Shown: positions 52,807-64,000 of the stretch, one piece after another
Layout: the number at the start of each line of letters is the position of its first letter
Numbering within the stretch: position 1 is the first letter of the stretch
DNA from: Oncomelania hupensis
Lineage: Eukaryota > Mollusca > Gastropoda > Littorinimorpha > Pomatiopsidae
Length of the DNA: 64,000 nt
Assembly: GCA_036898135.1 (NCBI GenBank)
Contig: CM072527.1
Coordinates: 2,302,373 to 2,366,372, forward strand
Reading direction: 5' to 3'
Position numbers and translations under genes: made by a program
The notes under the pieces: generated by a model
The model's database searches: none
The model's input: only the letters and a program-made list of their open reading frames with translations
What the model was told of the DNA's origin: nothing

Positions 52807-53815
52807 TTGTTAAAGTTTGCTTTTGACGGAGAGAACTTGAAGAATAAGAGCCATAGCATTATGCGCGTGTGTGTGTGGGGAGGAGGAGGGGGAGGGGGGA
52901 TGGATGGGGTCTCTAATCTACAGTCACGACACTCCGCCCTTCACCTTAAGTCTTATGTACATGCATGTACATGTATGTGAGTGCTCGCGCGCGTGTGTGC
53001 GTGTGTTTGTGTAGTTGTAAAAGTTTGCTTTTGAGAGAGAGAGGACTTTAAGAATAAGAACCATAGCATTATCCGTGTGTGTGTGTGTGTGTGTTACACT
53101 CGATTCGATGTTAGTGTTTTTTTATCAGTAGTTGATTCAGCCCCAATGCTGAAATCCTGATAAGGTGTAACTCAGATTCGTTTATCCACGCAGCCTGCTC
53201 ACTCATCAACAAGATACGGAGTCGACGTATGAAGTTTTCCACTTTTATTCAGCACACATCAACATCTGCATACAATTCTCAACTCACTATCAACAACTAC
53301 TCACACCTATTTTGAAATAGTGCGGCACTTATATAGTCTCTACATACTCGGGAACAAACGAGAATATCCTACATGAAACACCACAACCAATCAAAATTAA
53401 TTTCATCACCAGTCATGGTAACGCTTCCATGGTAACCACTCGAACGCTCCATACGCTTCGATCGATAGTAAACAACCAATTCTCGAAAATTCTCAAATAA
53501 TATCGACCAACTAAAAACACTAACGTTACACACAGCCTCTACTAATAACAACGCAAAATCAAATCAAAAATAAATACACTCTATTACTGCATGCGTTGCA
53601 AAATAAAACGAACAGATCTATCGCGCGCGTCACACACGCAAGCCGGCCATTGCACGCGCTTCATACATAATATCGTGCGCATCTCACACGCACCATCATG
53701 CGCGTTTCAACGTAACAGTGTGTGTAGTTGTAAAAGTGTGCTTTTGAGAGAGAGGACTTTAAGAATAAGAGCCATTATCCGTGTGTGTGTGTGGAGGGGG
53801 GGAAGAGATGGATGG
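52660..53815. repeat. Three-copy tandem duplication with GT microsatellites
   Basis: A block with TCTACAGTCACGACACTCC, GTAGTTGTWAAAGTTTGCTT and AAGAATAAGARCCATAGCAT occurs at 52660-52890 and 52917-53085. A partial third copy (53720-53790) lies beyond the solo LTR. GT runs of up to about 75 bp (52716-52803) separate the parts. Confidence 0.8.
53092..53717 (-). mobile_element. Solo LTR related to the outer gypsy element
   Basis: 626 bp, TGTTACACTC...CAACGTAACA, clearly homologous to the LTRs at 15832 and 27706 but with many substitutions and different central sequence (CACGCGCATC-type repeats near its right end). It is flanked by GTGTG on both sides (53087-53091, 53718-53722). The target is itself a GT repeat, so this duplication is weak evidence. 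No internal region remains. Confidence 0.85.
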
Positions 53816-54117
53816 GGAGGAGAAGGAGAGCGCGCGCGTGCGTGTGTGCAATAAATTGTATTGACATTGACTTTTATTATTATGAAAGAATGCTGTATGA
53901 ACTACCATTATTTACGATGTTGTTGCATGTGTATTTTATTTCACCCCATTTTATATCTCACTGCGCAAATGCTTTCTTCTATTGAATTGAATTAAAATGT
54001 GAGTCTTTCAGTCTCACATACAAATTCGCAGTCAACACTCACAATGACTTCGCTTAAAAGTATAGAATTTGGCCAGCACCACAAAAGGCTTTGACCATAA
54101 TTATTTCAGGCCCCAGT
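53816..54117. other. No gene recognised
   Basis: Mixed sequence containing CGCGCGTGCGTG and AT-rich parts. Nothing supportable. Confidence 0.45.
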
Positions 54118-54132
54118 TGGTGAACTGAAGTA

Positions 54133-54732
54133 AGTTAGTTATTCATTGCTTACATGGTCCAGCGGATTGCAAAGAGCCGAATCAGAACCACAAAATCAAG
54201 ATTACAACTTGGCTAAAGAGGACTCACCCCTGATCCGTATAAAATTAAAGAACTGCTGAAACAACCCTAGTAATAACACTGAAGGGATTCCACCAGCCGG
54301 TCACTTTACAATAAAGGCATCCCACGCAGAGGCTATACTCTAATTTATCTAACCCCCGTTTACAAAAACACAATAGAATACAAACATCATTATAAAATAT
54401 CAACAAAACACATACACATAAAATGCCTACATTGCTAAATAATAACATCATAGGAAGTCCCAGTAATCATTTGGGAGAAAGCGTCGCGTCCAATATTCCC
54501 AAGCTGATCCAACAGACCTCACACAGAAATGAGGAATGTTGTCCCGAAGAGTTTTTAAGAAAAAAGATAGGCGACTGGTCTAGCGAAGACGATAGTATAG
54601 TAGATTGATAGAACAGAATAGGAATGAGAAAGAACAAAAGAGAAAAACAGCGACAGTGGGAATTTAAAGCACTACATTTCCTGAAAGTTGTGATACTATT
54701 TACACAGAAACCCTCGGCACTCCCACGGGGGA
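54133..54732 (-). mobile_element. SINE-like element, family A subfamily, with 15-bp target duplication
   Basis: About 600 bp flanked by TGGTGAACTGAAGTA at 54118-54132 and 54733-54747. It diverges from the copies at 6492 and 30602 and has CATTGCTTACATGGTCCAGC at its 3' end instead of the TTGCTTTAGG type. The pentamer tail is replaced by TAACTAACTT-like sequence. Confidence 0.82.
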
Positions 54733-54754
54733 TGGTGAACTGAAGTAGCCTAAG

Positions 54755-55234
54755 CAGTGATGTTGCTAGAAATTTTCAGCATAGGCCATTTGGCCGATTC
54801 AGTCACAAAACCTTTAGGACATTTTGAAAAACTTTCGGCCATCATTTTGACTTATTTCCAACACCAAACGAGAGGCCACTGATAAGTTTCTGTTTCTTTT
54901 TCGGCGGCATTTCGAAAACGAAAAGTTTTATTGCCGGAAGCACGCCGTTCGCAACAAGGGTAGTTACTCTAACTCTCTCTGCTGATGCATGTGTCGTCTG
55001 CTTGGCGCTCCGATACGCGATGTTCGACAATAACTCATAGCACCTTTATTTATCCGATGGGAAATTAATATGGCCAGAAGCAATAACAACGAAACAGACA
55101 TGAGACAAGCAAATAAAAAACGGACAAAGGGTGGTAAAACCTTAGGACAGCGTGCCGATCAGAACATGACTCTTTCGGACATTTTGGAATTTTAGCGGTG
55201 AACGGCCGATTTGCCGACGAAAACGACATCCCTG
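54755..55234 (-). mobile_element. hAT-like MITE with short coding remnant
   Basis: Ends CAGTGATGTTG and, inverted, CAGGGATGTCG; the next 30 bp are also loosely inverted (GGCCATTTGGCCGA against AAATCGGCCG). A minus-strand frame starts MPPKKKQKLISGLSF at 54911 and soon stops. No clear 8-bp duplication was found. Confidence 0.5.
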
Positions 55235-56534
55235 CTTGAAGTATCTTCCTCAATTGCTCCTCCTTATACAAATTCACTCACATACAATCGCAATAACTCA
55301 ACCTAACCATGGAAGAGAATGGCGCACTCAGCATTCTGATACTCTTGAACCACACCACCACGATTTCAAATTAACATTTGCACACGTAAAATAACACCCC
55401 GAAGGTGTTTCTGAATTGGACACGCACACATAGAAACAAAATTCTTACACTGTGGTGAGTTGTGTTGTTTTTTCAATGATACTTCTGTGATTCACGCACA
55501 ACTATTAAATTAAGCAACTTGAGCAAACACAACCAGGAAATTCCTGCGTTATCTGTGCTACGCTATAACGACTGCACTGTGTCGTCTGCCCATTGCTGTC
55601 GTTTGCCAACAAGGTGGGTCTAGTTAGGTTTTTTTTTAGTTTTTTTTTTTTTGTCTCGACTGCCCTTATCCTCATCTTCTGCAGTCTTAACAAAAGTTTG
55701 TCCTGCGAATCAACTGTATCCTTTTTTTTCTTTCTTTCTAAGGCCTTTGTCCCTGCCTGCTGGTATGCCTGTCTCCTCCCCATGTACCTCATCCCCTCAT
55801 CCATACTCTTTGTTTTTTTTATGTATGTCTGATGAGTCTCTCTCTCTCTCTGTGTCCCCCCTCCCCTCCCCCTATGAATTAGTTGTGCTCTCCTCCTCCC
55901 CCCCCCAACAATCTCATTCTCATTCCCTTTAACAGTACATTCTCTTCTTTCCCCTTGTGACCCTCCGTGCTTTGTTCACACTGAAGTATGCAACCGTGTC
56001 TGTTTCCAGCACGCATGCCACCTTTTTCTGTCTCCGTCCGTCTGTCTGTCTCTCCCCCTCTCTTATGAAAAGGTTCTTTCTCTCTCTCTCCCCATTCTCT
56101 CTCTCTCCGCCTCCCCCCTCTCCGTCCCCCATGCATTTTGCTAACAGTTTCTTTCAGGAACTACAAGATAAAAGGGTTATTCTAAAGTAGATTAGTCATT
56201 CAGTTATTAGAGTCAGTGCATCTTTCAGGTCTAATGTCTATTAGTCATTACTAGCCAATTAATATCAGTGAACAAACAATTCAAGGCAAACTGAAACTTT
56301 CGGTAGCGAACTGGTTCAACTATATGGTCTTCAAATTCTCTAGTTGAGGGTTCAAATCTTTACCACTGGGCCAGTTTGTCCACAAATACACACGTCGCGC
56401 ACAACACAACATTAGCCATCATTCGACATTCCTCTGTCCCCAAAACAAACCACTTCAATGGCCATGTGTTAGGCCCAAGTAAAGCCAGTCTATTGCTTGT
56501 CTCAAATATTATATTTTTTGTATCTGCATACATA
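55235..56534. other. No gene recognised; pyrimidine-rich stretch
   Basis: CTCTCT/CCCCTCC-rich segments at 55840-55930 and 56040-56125. A GGTTCAAATC B-box-like word is at 56349. Open frames here are low-complexity. Confidence 0.45.
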
Positions 56535-56668
<134 letters not shown>

Positions 56669-56700
56669 GGATGCTGTAATATCACGCGCTTTTCCTTCAA

Positions 56701-58912
56701 TCAAACTTCAGTTCGCCATCTTCTCCACTCACCCTTTCCTTTCTTACTCCACTCTCTCCGCAACTTCCACCTCTCTTACCCCCCCCGCCTCCTCCCCCTC
56801 CCCATCTCCCACCGTCCCCTTCAGTCATTCCTTGACGTCACGTTAACTCAATACTCCCTGAGGCTTCGCTAATTTATATTTCTGTCGACGTTTGTGTCAA
56901 ACATTGCTGCATCTCGCGTTCCATCATCAACGTTATAGTGTACAGTTCGCTCCCCTTTGTACATTGTACACATCATCCCCCTCCTCCATCTTCATAGCCA
57001 CATATAAACACCAACCCCACCCCCCACAGACATACATACATACCACACATGTTTATTACCAGACACATATAAAGGTCACACACACACACAAACACCACAC
57101 AAACACACCCACCACACACGCACATACACACATACACACACAAACACCACACACACACACACTCATAAAAACCACACACACCTTACAAAGCTGAAATAAT
57201 CGATTCTTTATCTTTCCATTACGTCCGTTATCTATCTGACTTATCTTGCTTGCTCATTTATTTAGGCTAATGTATACAACAGGGATTGGGATTGAAAAAC
57301 ATGTAGGGTCGTATGGGCCCGAGTTCCAGGGACTGGACAAGGTCCCCTGGTCGGGCTGAGAGTCGAAGACCCTTGTGGCATGTGAACTTTTGTTTTTGCA
57401 GTGTAACGACCTTTTGCAGTATAGTTTACAATATAGTGAGAACTTTGAAAGTAACGGAATAATATAATGTTCACATCTTGGCATGAGATATGGAAAACTG
57501 TCATATCGAGATAGGACAATATTAACGAGCACGATTTGCGCGCGATTGCAATATTGTCCGATCGAGATCGGACCATTTTTCATATTCCACATCTATGGAA
57601 GATGCGAATAACATTAATGTGTCGATTTCTTCAATTAAAGATAAATAGAGGTTGGACTAGAGAAGAAAATACGTGTGAACGACCACTTTACTCCTTGATT
57701 TTCCACCCAATGTCATCCGAATGCGCAACCAAAATTAGTCCACAAATCAGAAGATTTCCTGCAGAGAATTTTCTTCACATTTATTCATGACACACACGAA
57801 CATAAATGCACACCCACCCACCCACCCACCCAAGCACTCACCTGCCCACACACAAATATATACAGAGTAAAGAAAATTAATACACCAGAACGGGTTCCTT
57901 CAACCAATCTTCACCATTGAAAAACAACGCCAGTTTAATTTCATTGATTCGTTCGTTCAGTTAGATTAAAGTCCCTGGACACATAGAGCATATAAGGGAC
58001 TGACGTCTCCGCTTCTCTGAAAATCCTTCCGGGAAGAGAGGGGACTATAAACTGATATACATTCGTTCAAAATATAGGCCTACAGTCAACTTTAGCTTAG
58101 GCAGCCAATGAAAAAAAATTTCTTTTGCTGATTCAACCGGTCCATTTACTCTTCTGACTCTTTGTTTCCCTGAGACTATCATTGCTGTAGAATTTGTGAA
58201 TTATTTACGGTTTGGGAATAAAACCTTGCTGTTTTAGCGCGCCTTAGAAAATACTAGAAGACAGTTTGGTTTTTCAGTCATTTGCAGACAAGGCACAGGA
58301 GACTGCCATTGGTAAATGGATTAAAGTAGGTCCTGTGTTCTTACCACTTGTATATTTTACAGCTTGATAGAAACATCGTTCTCTGTGACTGGTCAAGTAC
58401 CATGCGATATCAGTTTTATCACACTCTACTTGGCCAATGAAAATAAAAGACACTTGTGGAAATAGAAACACTACACGTTGTATTCGTTTAACTATAGAAT
58501 TCAATGTACCAGACTAACAAACAAAAAAACTACTATAGATCCCCACAATAACAACAAAAATAGGTTTTCACAAAGTCTCAGATGTTTAGTCAGTTGACAG
58601 ATCGTGCAGGCTCGTACTGAGCCTCACGAGGGTCGTAAATAGGAACCCAAATCGTGCAGTCCTGATAAAATATATTAAATAAATGAAAATAAATGTATAA
58701 TTTTACTGCATAAGGTCTAAAGAAAACGAAAAAAACGAGGGAAGTCTTTATGGCCTGATGTCATAAATTTATTACTAGCATCGTTCATCACAACCTATAA
58801 CAGACATGACGTTAACTAACACCATCAAGTATTACTGTTCATTGCCGCTCTCGAACACCACAGCCCAAAACAGTAATATTCTGTTGTTATTATTATATTG
58901 TTCTTTATTTTG
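56701..58912. other. No gene recognised
   Basis: Contains a CA-rich block (57070-57185), an imperfect hairpin at about 57484-57592 (ATCGAGATAGGACAATATT against AATATTGTCCGATCGAGAT), and otherwise ordinary sequence. Confidence 0.45.
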
Positions 58913-59095
58913 ACCCAGGTTCGAATCCCGTGGTGGCTAAATTAAAATGGGCAATTTTTTTTAAAAAACTAGCCATCATAGCAGCTTGGTTGTTCTGGTG
59001 GTTCAGTGTTGACTGAAGTCCCCACCCCAGCCTTCCCTGTGATGGTTATCACCGTCTGCCAATGGTGGGTGTAGACGTTCAAGGTCAAAGTGATC
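58913..59095 (+). mobile_element. tRNA-derived SINE (family B), 5'-truncated
   Basis: Starts at the B box (CAGGTTCGAATCCCGTGGTG) and continues with GGTTGTTCTGGTGGTTCAGT and GTCTGCCAATGGTGGGTGTA, matching the minus-strand copies at 4888 and 6424. Confidence 0.75.
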
Positions 59096-59246
59096 CATTC
59101 TCCATTCTGGGTAATACAGATCGGTTGATCTGTTCATTCATTCGACTCGTTCTTCATTAGCGCTTTTCCTGCCCAAGGGCTGCTCAAGGCGCTGGCCGAG
59201 ACAGGCTCTAACTCCAGTGGCCCGAGGCGCCCACTTGTTGCCACAG

Positions 59247-59490
59247 GCGCTTTCTCTGGCGCCCCAAACAGACAGCGCTACTACGTAGCCCACTTCCTTC
59301 GGCCACGGGCGCTTTCTCTGGCGCCCCAAACAGACAGCGCTACTACGTAGCCCACTTCCTTCGGCCACGGGCGCTTTCTCTGGCGCCCCAAACAGACAGC
59401 GCTACTACGTAGCCCACTTCCTTCGGCCACGGGCGCTTTCTCTGGCGCCCCAAACAGACAGCGCTACTACGTAGCCCACTTCCTTCAGCA
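59247..59490. repeat. 62-bp GC-rich minisatellite, four copies
   Basis: Unit contains GGCGCTTTCTCTGGCGCCCC, AGACAGCGCTACTACGTAGC and CACTTCCTTCGGCCAC. Copies are nearly identical. Confidence 0.95.
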
Positions 59491-59504
59491 AAACGTCTTG
59501 ACGT

Positions 59505-62480
59505 GTCTGGCTAGCTACTAACTTCAGTACACTGGCTAGACACTAATTTCAGTACACTGGCTAGCCACTAACTTCAGTACACTGGCTAGCTACTAACTTC
59601 AGTACACTGGCTAGCTACTAACTTCAGTACACTGGCTAGCCACTAACTTCAGTACACTGGCTAGCCACTAACTTCAGTACACTGGCTAGCTACTAACTTC
59701 AGTACACTGGCTAGCTACTAACTTCAGTACACTGGCTAGCCACTAACTTCAGTACACTGGCTAGCTACTAACTTCAGTACACTGGCTAGCCACTAACTTC
59801 AGTACACTGGCTAGCCACTAACTTCAGTACACTGGCTAGCTACTAACTTCAGTACACTGGCTAGCCACTAACTTCAGTACAATGGCTAGCCACTAACTTC
59901 AGTACACTGGCTAGCTACTAACTTCAGTACACTGGCTAGCTACTAACTTTTAGCTAGTCAAGAAGTTAGTAGCTAGCCAGTGTACTGAAGTTAGTAGCTA
60001 GCCAGGGTAGTGAAGTTAGTGGTTAGCCACTAATTTCAGTACACTGGCTAGCTACTAACTTCAGTACACTGGCTAGCCACTAACTTCAGTACATTGGCTA
60101 GCTACTAACTTCGGTACATTGGCTAGCTACTAATTTCAGTACACTGGCTAGCTACTAACTTCAGTACAATGGCTAGCCACTAACTTCAGTACGCTGGCTA
60201 GCTTCTAACTTCAGTACACTGGCTAGCTACTAACTTCAGTACAATGGCTAGCTACTAACTTTAGTACACTGGCTAGCTACTAACTTCAGTACACTGGCTA
60301 GCTACTAACTTCAGTACAATGGCTAGCTACTAACTTTAGTACACTGGCTAGCTACTAACTTCAGTACACTGGCTAGCTTACTAATCTCAGTAAACTGGCT
60401 AGCTACTAACTTCAGTACAATGGCTAGCTACTAACTTTAGTACACTGGCTAGCTACTAACTTCAGTACACTGGCTAGCTACTAACTTCAGTACACTGGCT
60501 AGCTACTAACTTCAGTACACTGGCTAGCTTACTAATCTCAGTAAACTGGCTAGCTACTAACTTCAGTACAATGGCTAGCTACTAACTTTAGTACACTGGC
60601 TAGCTACTAACTTCAGTACACTGGCTAGCTACTAACTTCAGTACACTGGCTAGCTACTAACTTCAGTACACTGGCTAGCTACTAACTTCAGTACACTGGC
60701 TAGCTACTAACTTCAGTACACTGGCTAGCTTACTAATCTCAGTAAACTGGCTAGCTACTAACTTCAGTACAATGGCTAGCTACTAACTTTAGTACACTGG
60801 CTAGCTACTAACTTCAGTACACTGGCTAGCTACTAACTTCAGTACACTGGCTAGCTACTAACTTCAGTACACTGGCTAGCTTACTAATCTCAGTAAACTG
60901 GCTAGCTACTAACTTCAGTACAATGGCTAGCTACTAACTTCAGTACACTGGCTAGCTACTAACTTCAGTACACTGGCTAGCTACTAACTTCAGTACACTG
61001 GCTAGCTTACTAATCTCAGTAAACTGGCTAGCTACTAACTTCAGTACAATGGCTAGCTACTAACTTCAGTACACTGGCTAGCTACTAACTTCAGTACACT
61101 GGCTAGCTACTAACTTCAGTACACTGGCTAGCTTACTAATCTCAGTAAACTGGCTAGCTACTAACTTCAGTACAATGGCTAGCTACTAACTTTAGTACAC
61201 TGGCTAGCTACTAACTTCAGTACACTGGCTAGCTACTAACTTCAGTACACTGGCTAGCTACTAACTTCAGTACACTGGCTAGCTACTAACTTCAGTACAC
61301 TGGCTAGCTACTAACTTCAGTACACTGGCTAGCTACTAACTTCAGTACACTGGCTAGCTACTAACTTCAGTACACTGGCTAGCTTACTAATCTCAGTAAA
61401 CTGGCTAGCTACTAACTTCAGTACAATGGCTAGCTACTAACTTCAGTACACTGGCTAGCTTACTAATCTCAGTAAACTGGCTAGCTACTAACTTCAGTAC
61501 AATGGCTAGCTACTAACTTCAGTAAACTGGCTAGCTACTAACTTCAGTACAATGGCTAGCTACTAATTTCAGTACACTGGCTAGCTACTAACTTCAGTAC
61601 ACTGGCTAGCTACTAACTTCAGTACACTGGCTAGCTACTAACTTCAGTACACTGGCTAGCTACTAACTTCAGTACACTGGCTAGCTTACTAATCTCAGTA
61701 AACTGGCTAGCTACTAACTTCAGTACAATGGCTAGCTACTAACTTCAGTACACTGGCTAGCTTACTAATCTCAGTAAACTGGCTAGCTACTAACTTCAGT
61801 ACAATGGCTAGCTACTAACTTCAGTACACTGGCTAGCTACTAACTTCAGTACAATGGCTAGCTACTAACTTCAGTACACTGGCTAGCTACTAACTTCAGT
61901 ACACTGGCTAGCTACTAACTTCAGTACACTGGCTAGCTTACTAATCTCAGTAAACTGGCTAGCTACTAACTTCAGTACAATGGCTAGCTACTAACTTCAG
62001 TACACTGGCTAGCTTACTAATCTCAGTAAACTGGCTAGCTACTAACTTCAGTACAATGGCTAGCTACTAACTTCAGTACACTGGCTAGCTACTAACTTCA
62101 GTACAATGGCTAGCTACTAACTTCAGTACACTGGCTAGCTACTAACTTCAGTACACTGGCTAGCTACTAACTTCAGTACACTGGCTAGCTTACTAATCTC
62201 AGTAAACTGGCTAGCTACTAACTTCAGTACAATGGCTAGCTACTAACTTCAGTACACTGGCTAGCTACTAACTTCAGTACACTGGCTAGCTACTAACTTC
62301 AGTACACTGGCTAGCTACTAACTTCAGTACACTGGCTAGCTACTAACTTCAGTACACTGGCTAGCTACTAACTTCAGTACATTGGCTAGCTACTAACTTC
62401 AGTACACTGGCTAGCTACTAACTTCAGTACACTGGCTAGCTTACTAATCTCAGTAAACTGGCTAGCTACTAACTTCAGTA
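59505..62480. repeat. 25-bp satellite with higher-order structure, about 3 kb
   Basis: Around 119 copies of TGGCTAGCTACTAACTTCAG plus TACAC. A 26-bp variant (GGCTAGCTTACTAATCTCAG plus TAAAC) followed by a TACAA variant recurs about every 75-250 bp from 60373 on, giving higher-order blocks. A short block at 59949-60030 is in inverted orientation. GCTAGC palindromes occur in every unit. Confidence 0.97.
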
Positions 62481-62860
62481 CAAATAAAAAATGCGAACGA
62501 ATAAAACAAAACCTGATGGTCCCAGCGACTGTATAGGTAGCACAAAATATATTTGCCCAGTACAGTGGCAACGAATAAAATTATTTTTTTTTAAAACTGA
62601 AGGTCAGAGCGACTGTTGCACAAACTGTGTACACAGTAACACAATCCGCTGCCCGCTTTTATCGCGCACCACTTCACGTCGAAGAGACATGCTCTGGGCA
62701 CTGGGAGAAGTAACATGTACTGCTGTGAACAGTTTAGGACGCAGCCAATCTAAATTCGAAAAAATAAACATTGATTCATCTTTCCGCCTTCTGTAATAGC
62801 AATAGATCGCCTCGCATGGAGTTCTATTGAAAAAAAAGCGCGTTTTCGAACCAATATTAT
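62481..62860. other. No gene recognised
   Basis: Ordinary sequence after the satellite. No supported exon or RNA. Confidence 0.45.
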
Positions 62861-63089
62861 CAGGGGCGGATCTGGGGGGGGTGCACCGGGTGCACGTGCA
62901 CCCCCCCACGGACGACCAAAAAAAAAAAAAAAAGAAGAAGAAGGAAAAGAAGAAGAAGAAAGAAGAGGAAGGAGAAAAAGAAGAGGAAGAAGAATATTCA
63001 GAATATCCATAATATTCATAATAATCATCATGCTAATAATCATGCTAATCATCATCATCAGCAGCAGCAGCAGCAACAGCAGCATAATG

Positions 63090-63171
<82 letters not shown>

Positions 63172-63203
63172 GAAGAAGAAGAAGAAGAAGAAGAATAGAG
63201 GAC

Positions 63204-63266
<63 letters not shown>

Positions 63267-63287
63267 AAGAAGAAGAAGAAGAAGAAG

Positions 63288-63318
<31 letters not shown>

Positions 63319-63395
63319 TGTTTAATGTATTTAAAGTCTTTCCACCAAAGTGATACAATAATAATTTATTTAAAGTCTTTCCACCAAAGTGATAC

Positions 63396-63440
<45 letters not shown>
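62861..63440. repeat. Transposon-end-like sequence followed by A-rich triplet repeats
   Basis: CAGGGGCGGATCTGG at 62861 resembles the TIR of some hAT elements, but no partner end was found. It is followed by poly-A, (GAA)n, (CAT)n, (AAT)n and (AGA)n runs to 63320, and by a 39-bp direct duplication (TTTAAAGTCTTTCCACCAAA at 63329 and 63369). Confidence 0.6.
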
Positions 63441-63487
63441 CGTCATTTACCTCAAAGATGCTGAAAAAGCGCTATATAAGAATGATA

Positions 63488-63528
<41 letters not shown>
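63441..63528 (+). mobile_element. Family C 3' end with (AAT)n tail
   Basis: Reads CCTCAAAGATGCTGAAAAAG, CGCTATATAAGAATGAT and then an AAT run. The GCGCTATATAA motif before a triplet tail is a common SINE/LINE 3' end. Confidence 0.5.
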
Positions 63529-63530
<2 letters not shown>

Positions 63531-64000
63531 CATTCTCTCCTATTTTCTTTCCCATATCAATCCCTGCCCTCTTCACGCCTCAATCTCCTGTTACCCCCAC
63601 CCCCTCCCTCCTTTCTTCTTTCGTTTAATCACACTCACCAATCGGCCTACACATGTTAGACATGTAACAGCTCAACTTCAAAGAACGCCGGCCAATTATG
63701 ACGTGTAACATCCGCTAAAACGTCATATGCCGCTTGCATTTTGCATTTATGTAAGAGGTTTATTTTCAATGTAAAACATTTATTTCCTTGTGCGCTGGGC
63801 TCATTGTTGATAGAAGCGGGGACTGTCCAGCCTGTAGACTAAACAAGCACAGTGTCAATGATTAGCGCATGATGACAAGACCGGAAATTGGGCGAGAATA
63901 CCTCTGCTTATTTCGTTTAATTAACACTCCTCTCATTCCAGCTCTATGTAGAAGAGTTCATTTTATATTGTGTCACTCTTTATTTAGATAGACGTCAAAG
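63529..64000. other. No gene recognised
   Basis: Pyrimidine-rich then mixed sequence to the window end. No features supported. Confidence 0.45.

Noticed and set aside
55505..55804. 99-codon Lys-rich minus-strand frame with an ATG
   Set aside because: Depends on poly-A and T runs, shows no domain, and no splice or neighbour support exists. Kept out of the features.
57254..57592. 112-codon minus-strand frame
   Set aside because: Overlaps an imperfect hairpin and has no motif.

Overview
This is a eukaryotic, metazoan window. It contains split genes with GT-AG introns and EGF-repeat exons, Ty3/gypsy and RTE-type retroelements, tRNA-derived SINEs, and a very high load of microsatellites and minisatellites. 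The repeat types (Gmr1-like LTR elements with integrase ahead of reverse transcriptase, an RTE/BovB-like LINE, TGACCTTGACC-rich repeats) would fit a lophotrochozoan, most likely a mollusc. That assignment is inference; nothing here names a species. No rRNA, bacterial-type operon or CRISPR array is present. || One host gene runs through most of the window on the minus strand. A candidate first coding exon (50434-50551) encodes a signal peptide. Ten further exons, from 30269-30391 down to 1126-1275, encode fourteen consecutive EGF-like repeats (551 codons) with every intron phase compatible. The 3' end lies beyond base 1. The link from the signal-peptide exon to the EGF exons is inferred from strand, phase and order. 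The introns hold almost everything else. || Introns from 1.1 to 15.4 kb carry a hAT-like element inside a minisatellite, a second TIR element with a 33-bp perfect palindrome, SINE copies, a LINE 3' end and long simple repeats. The 14.8-kb intron between 15490 and 30269 is mainly a nest of two Ty3/gypsy elements. An outer, broken minus-strand copy (15832-28340, target duplication GGACA) is split by an inner, apparently intact plus-strand copy (17363-24698, target duplication CAGGG). The inner copy has an uninterrupted 1546-codon Gag-Pol ORF and nearly identical LTRs. Both show the order gag-protease-integrase-reverse transcriptase. || The 20-kb first intron (30392-50433) carries a 51/29-bp satellite that has been split cleanly by a 7.1-kb DNA transposon (33371-40504; 26-bp TIRs, TTAA target duplication). 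The transposon encodes one spliced 1073-aa protein with a basic N-terminus, an RNase-H/DDE-like core and an OTU cysteine-protease domain. Roughly ten copies of a GGTGTCG...TGACRGAC motif lie near its two ends. This is the most unusual system in the window. The same intron holds an intact RTE LINE (42079-45434), a 2.1-kb pair of inverted repeats ending in a tRNA-like sequence, and a fold-back element. || From 50.6 to 64 kb no convincing host exon was found. That stretch holds a solo LTR related to the outer gypsy element, a full SINE-like copy with a 15-bp target duplication, small TIR/fold-back elements, a 62-bp minisatellite, and a 3-kb 25-bp satellite with higher-order structure and an inverted block.
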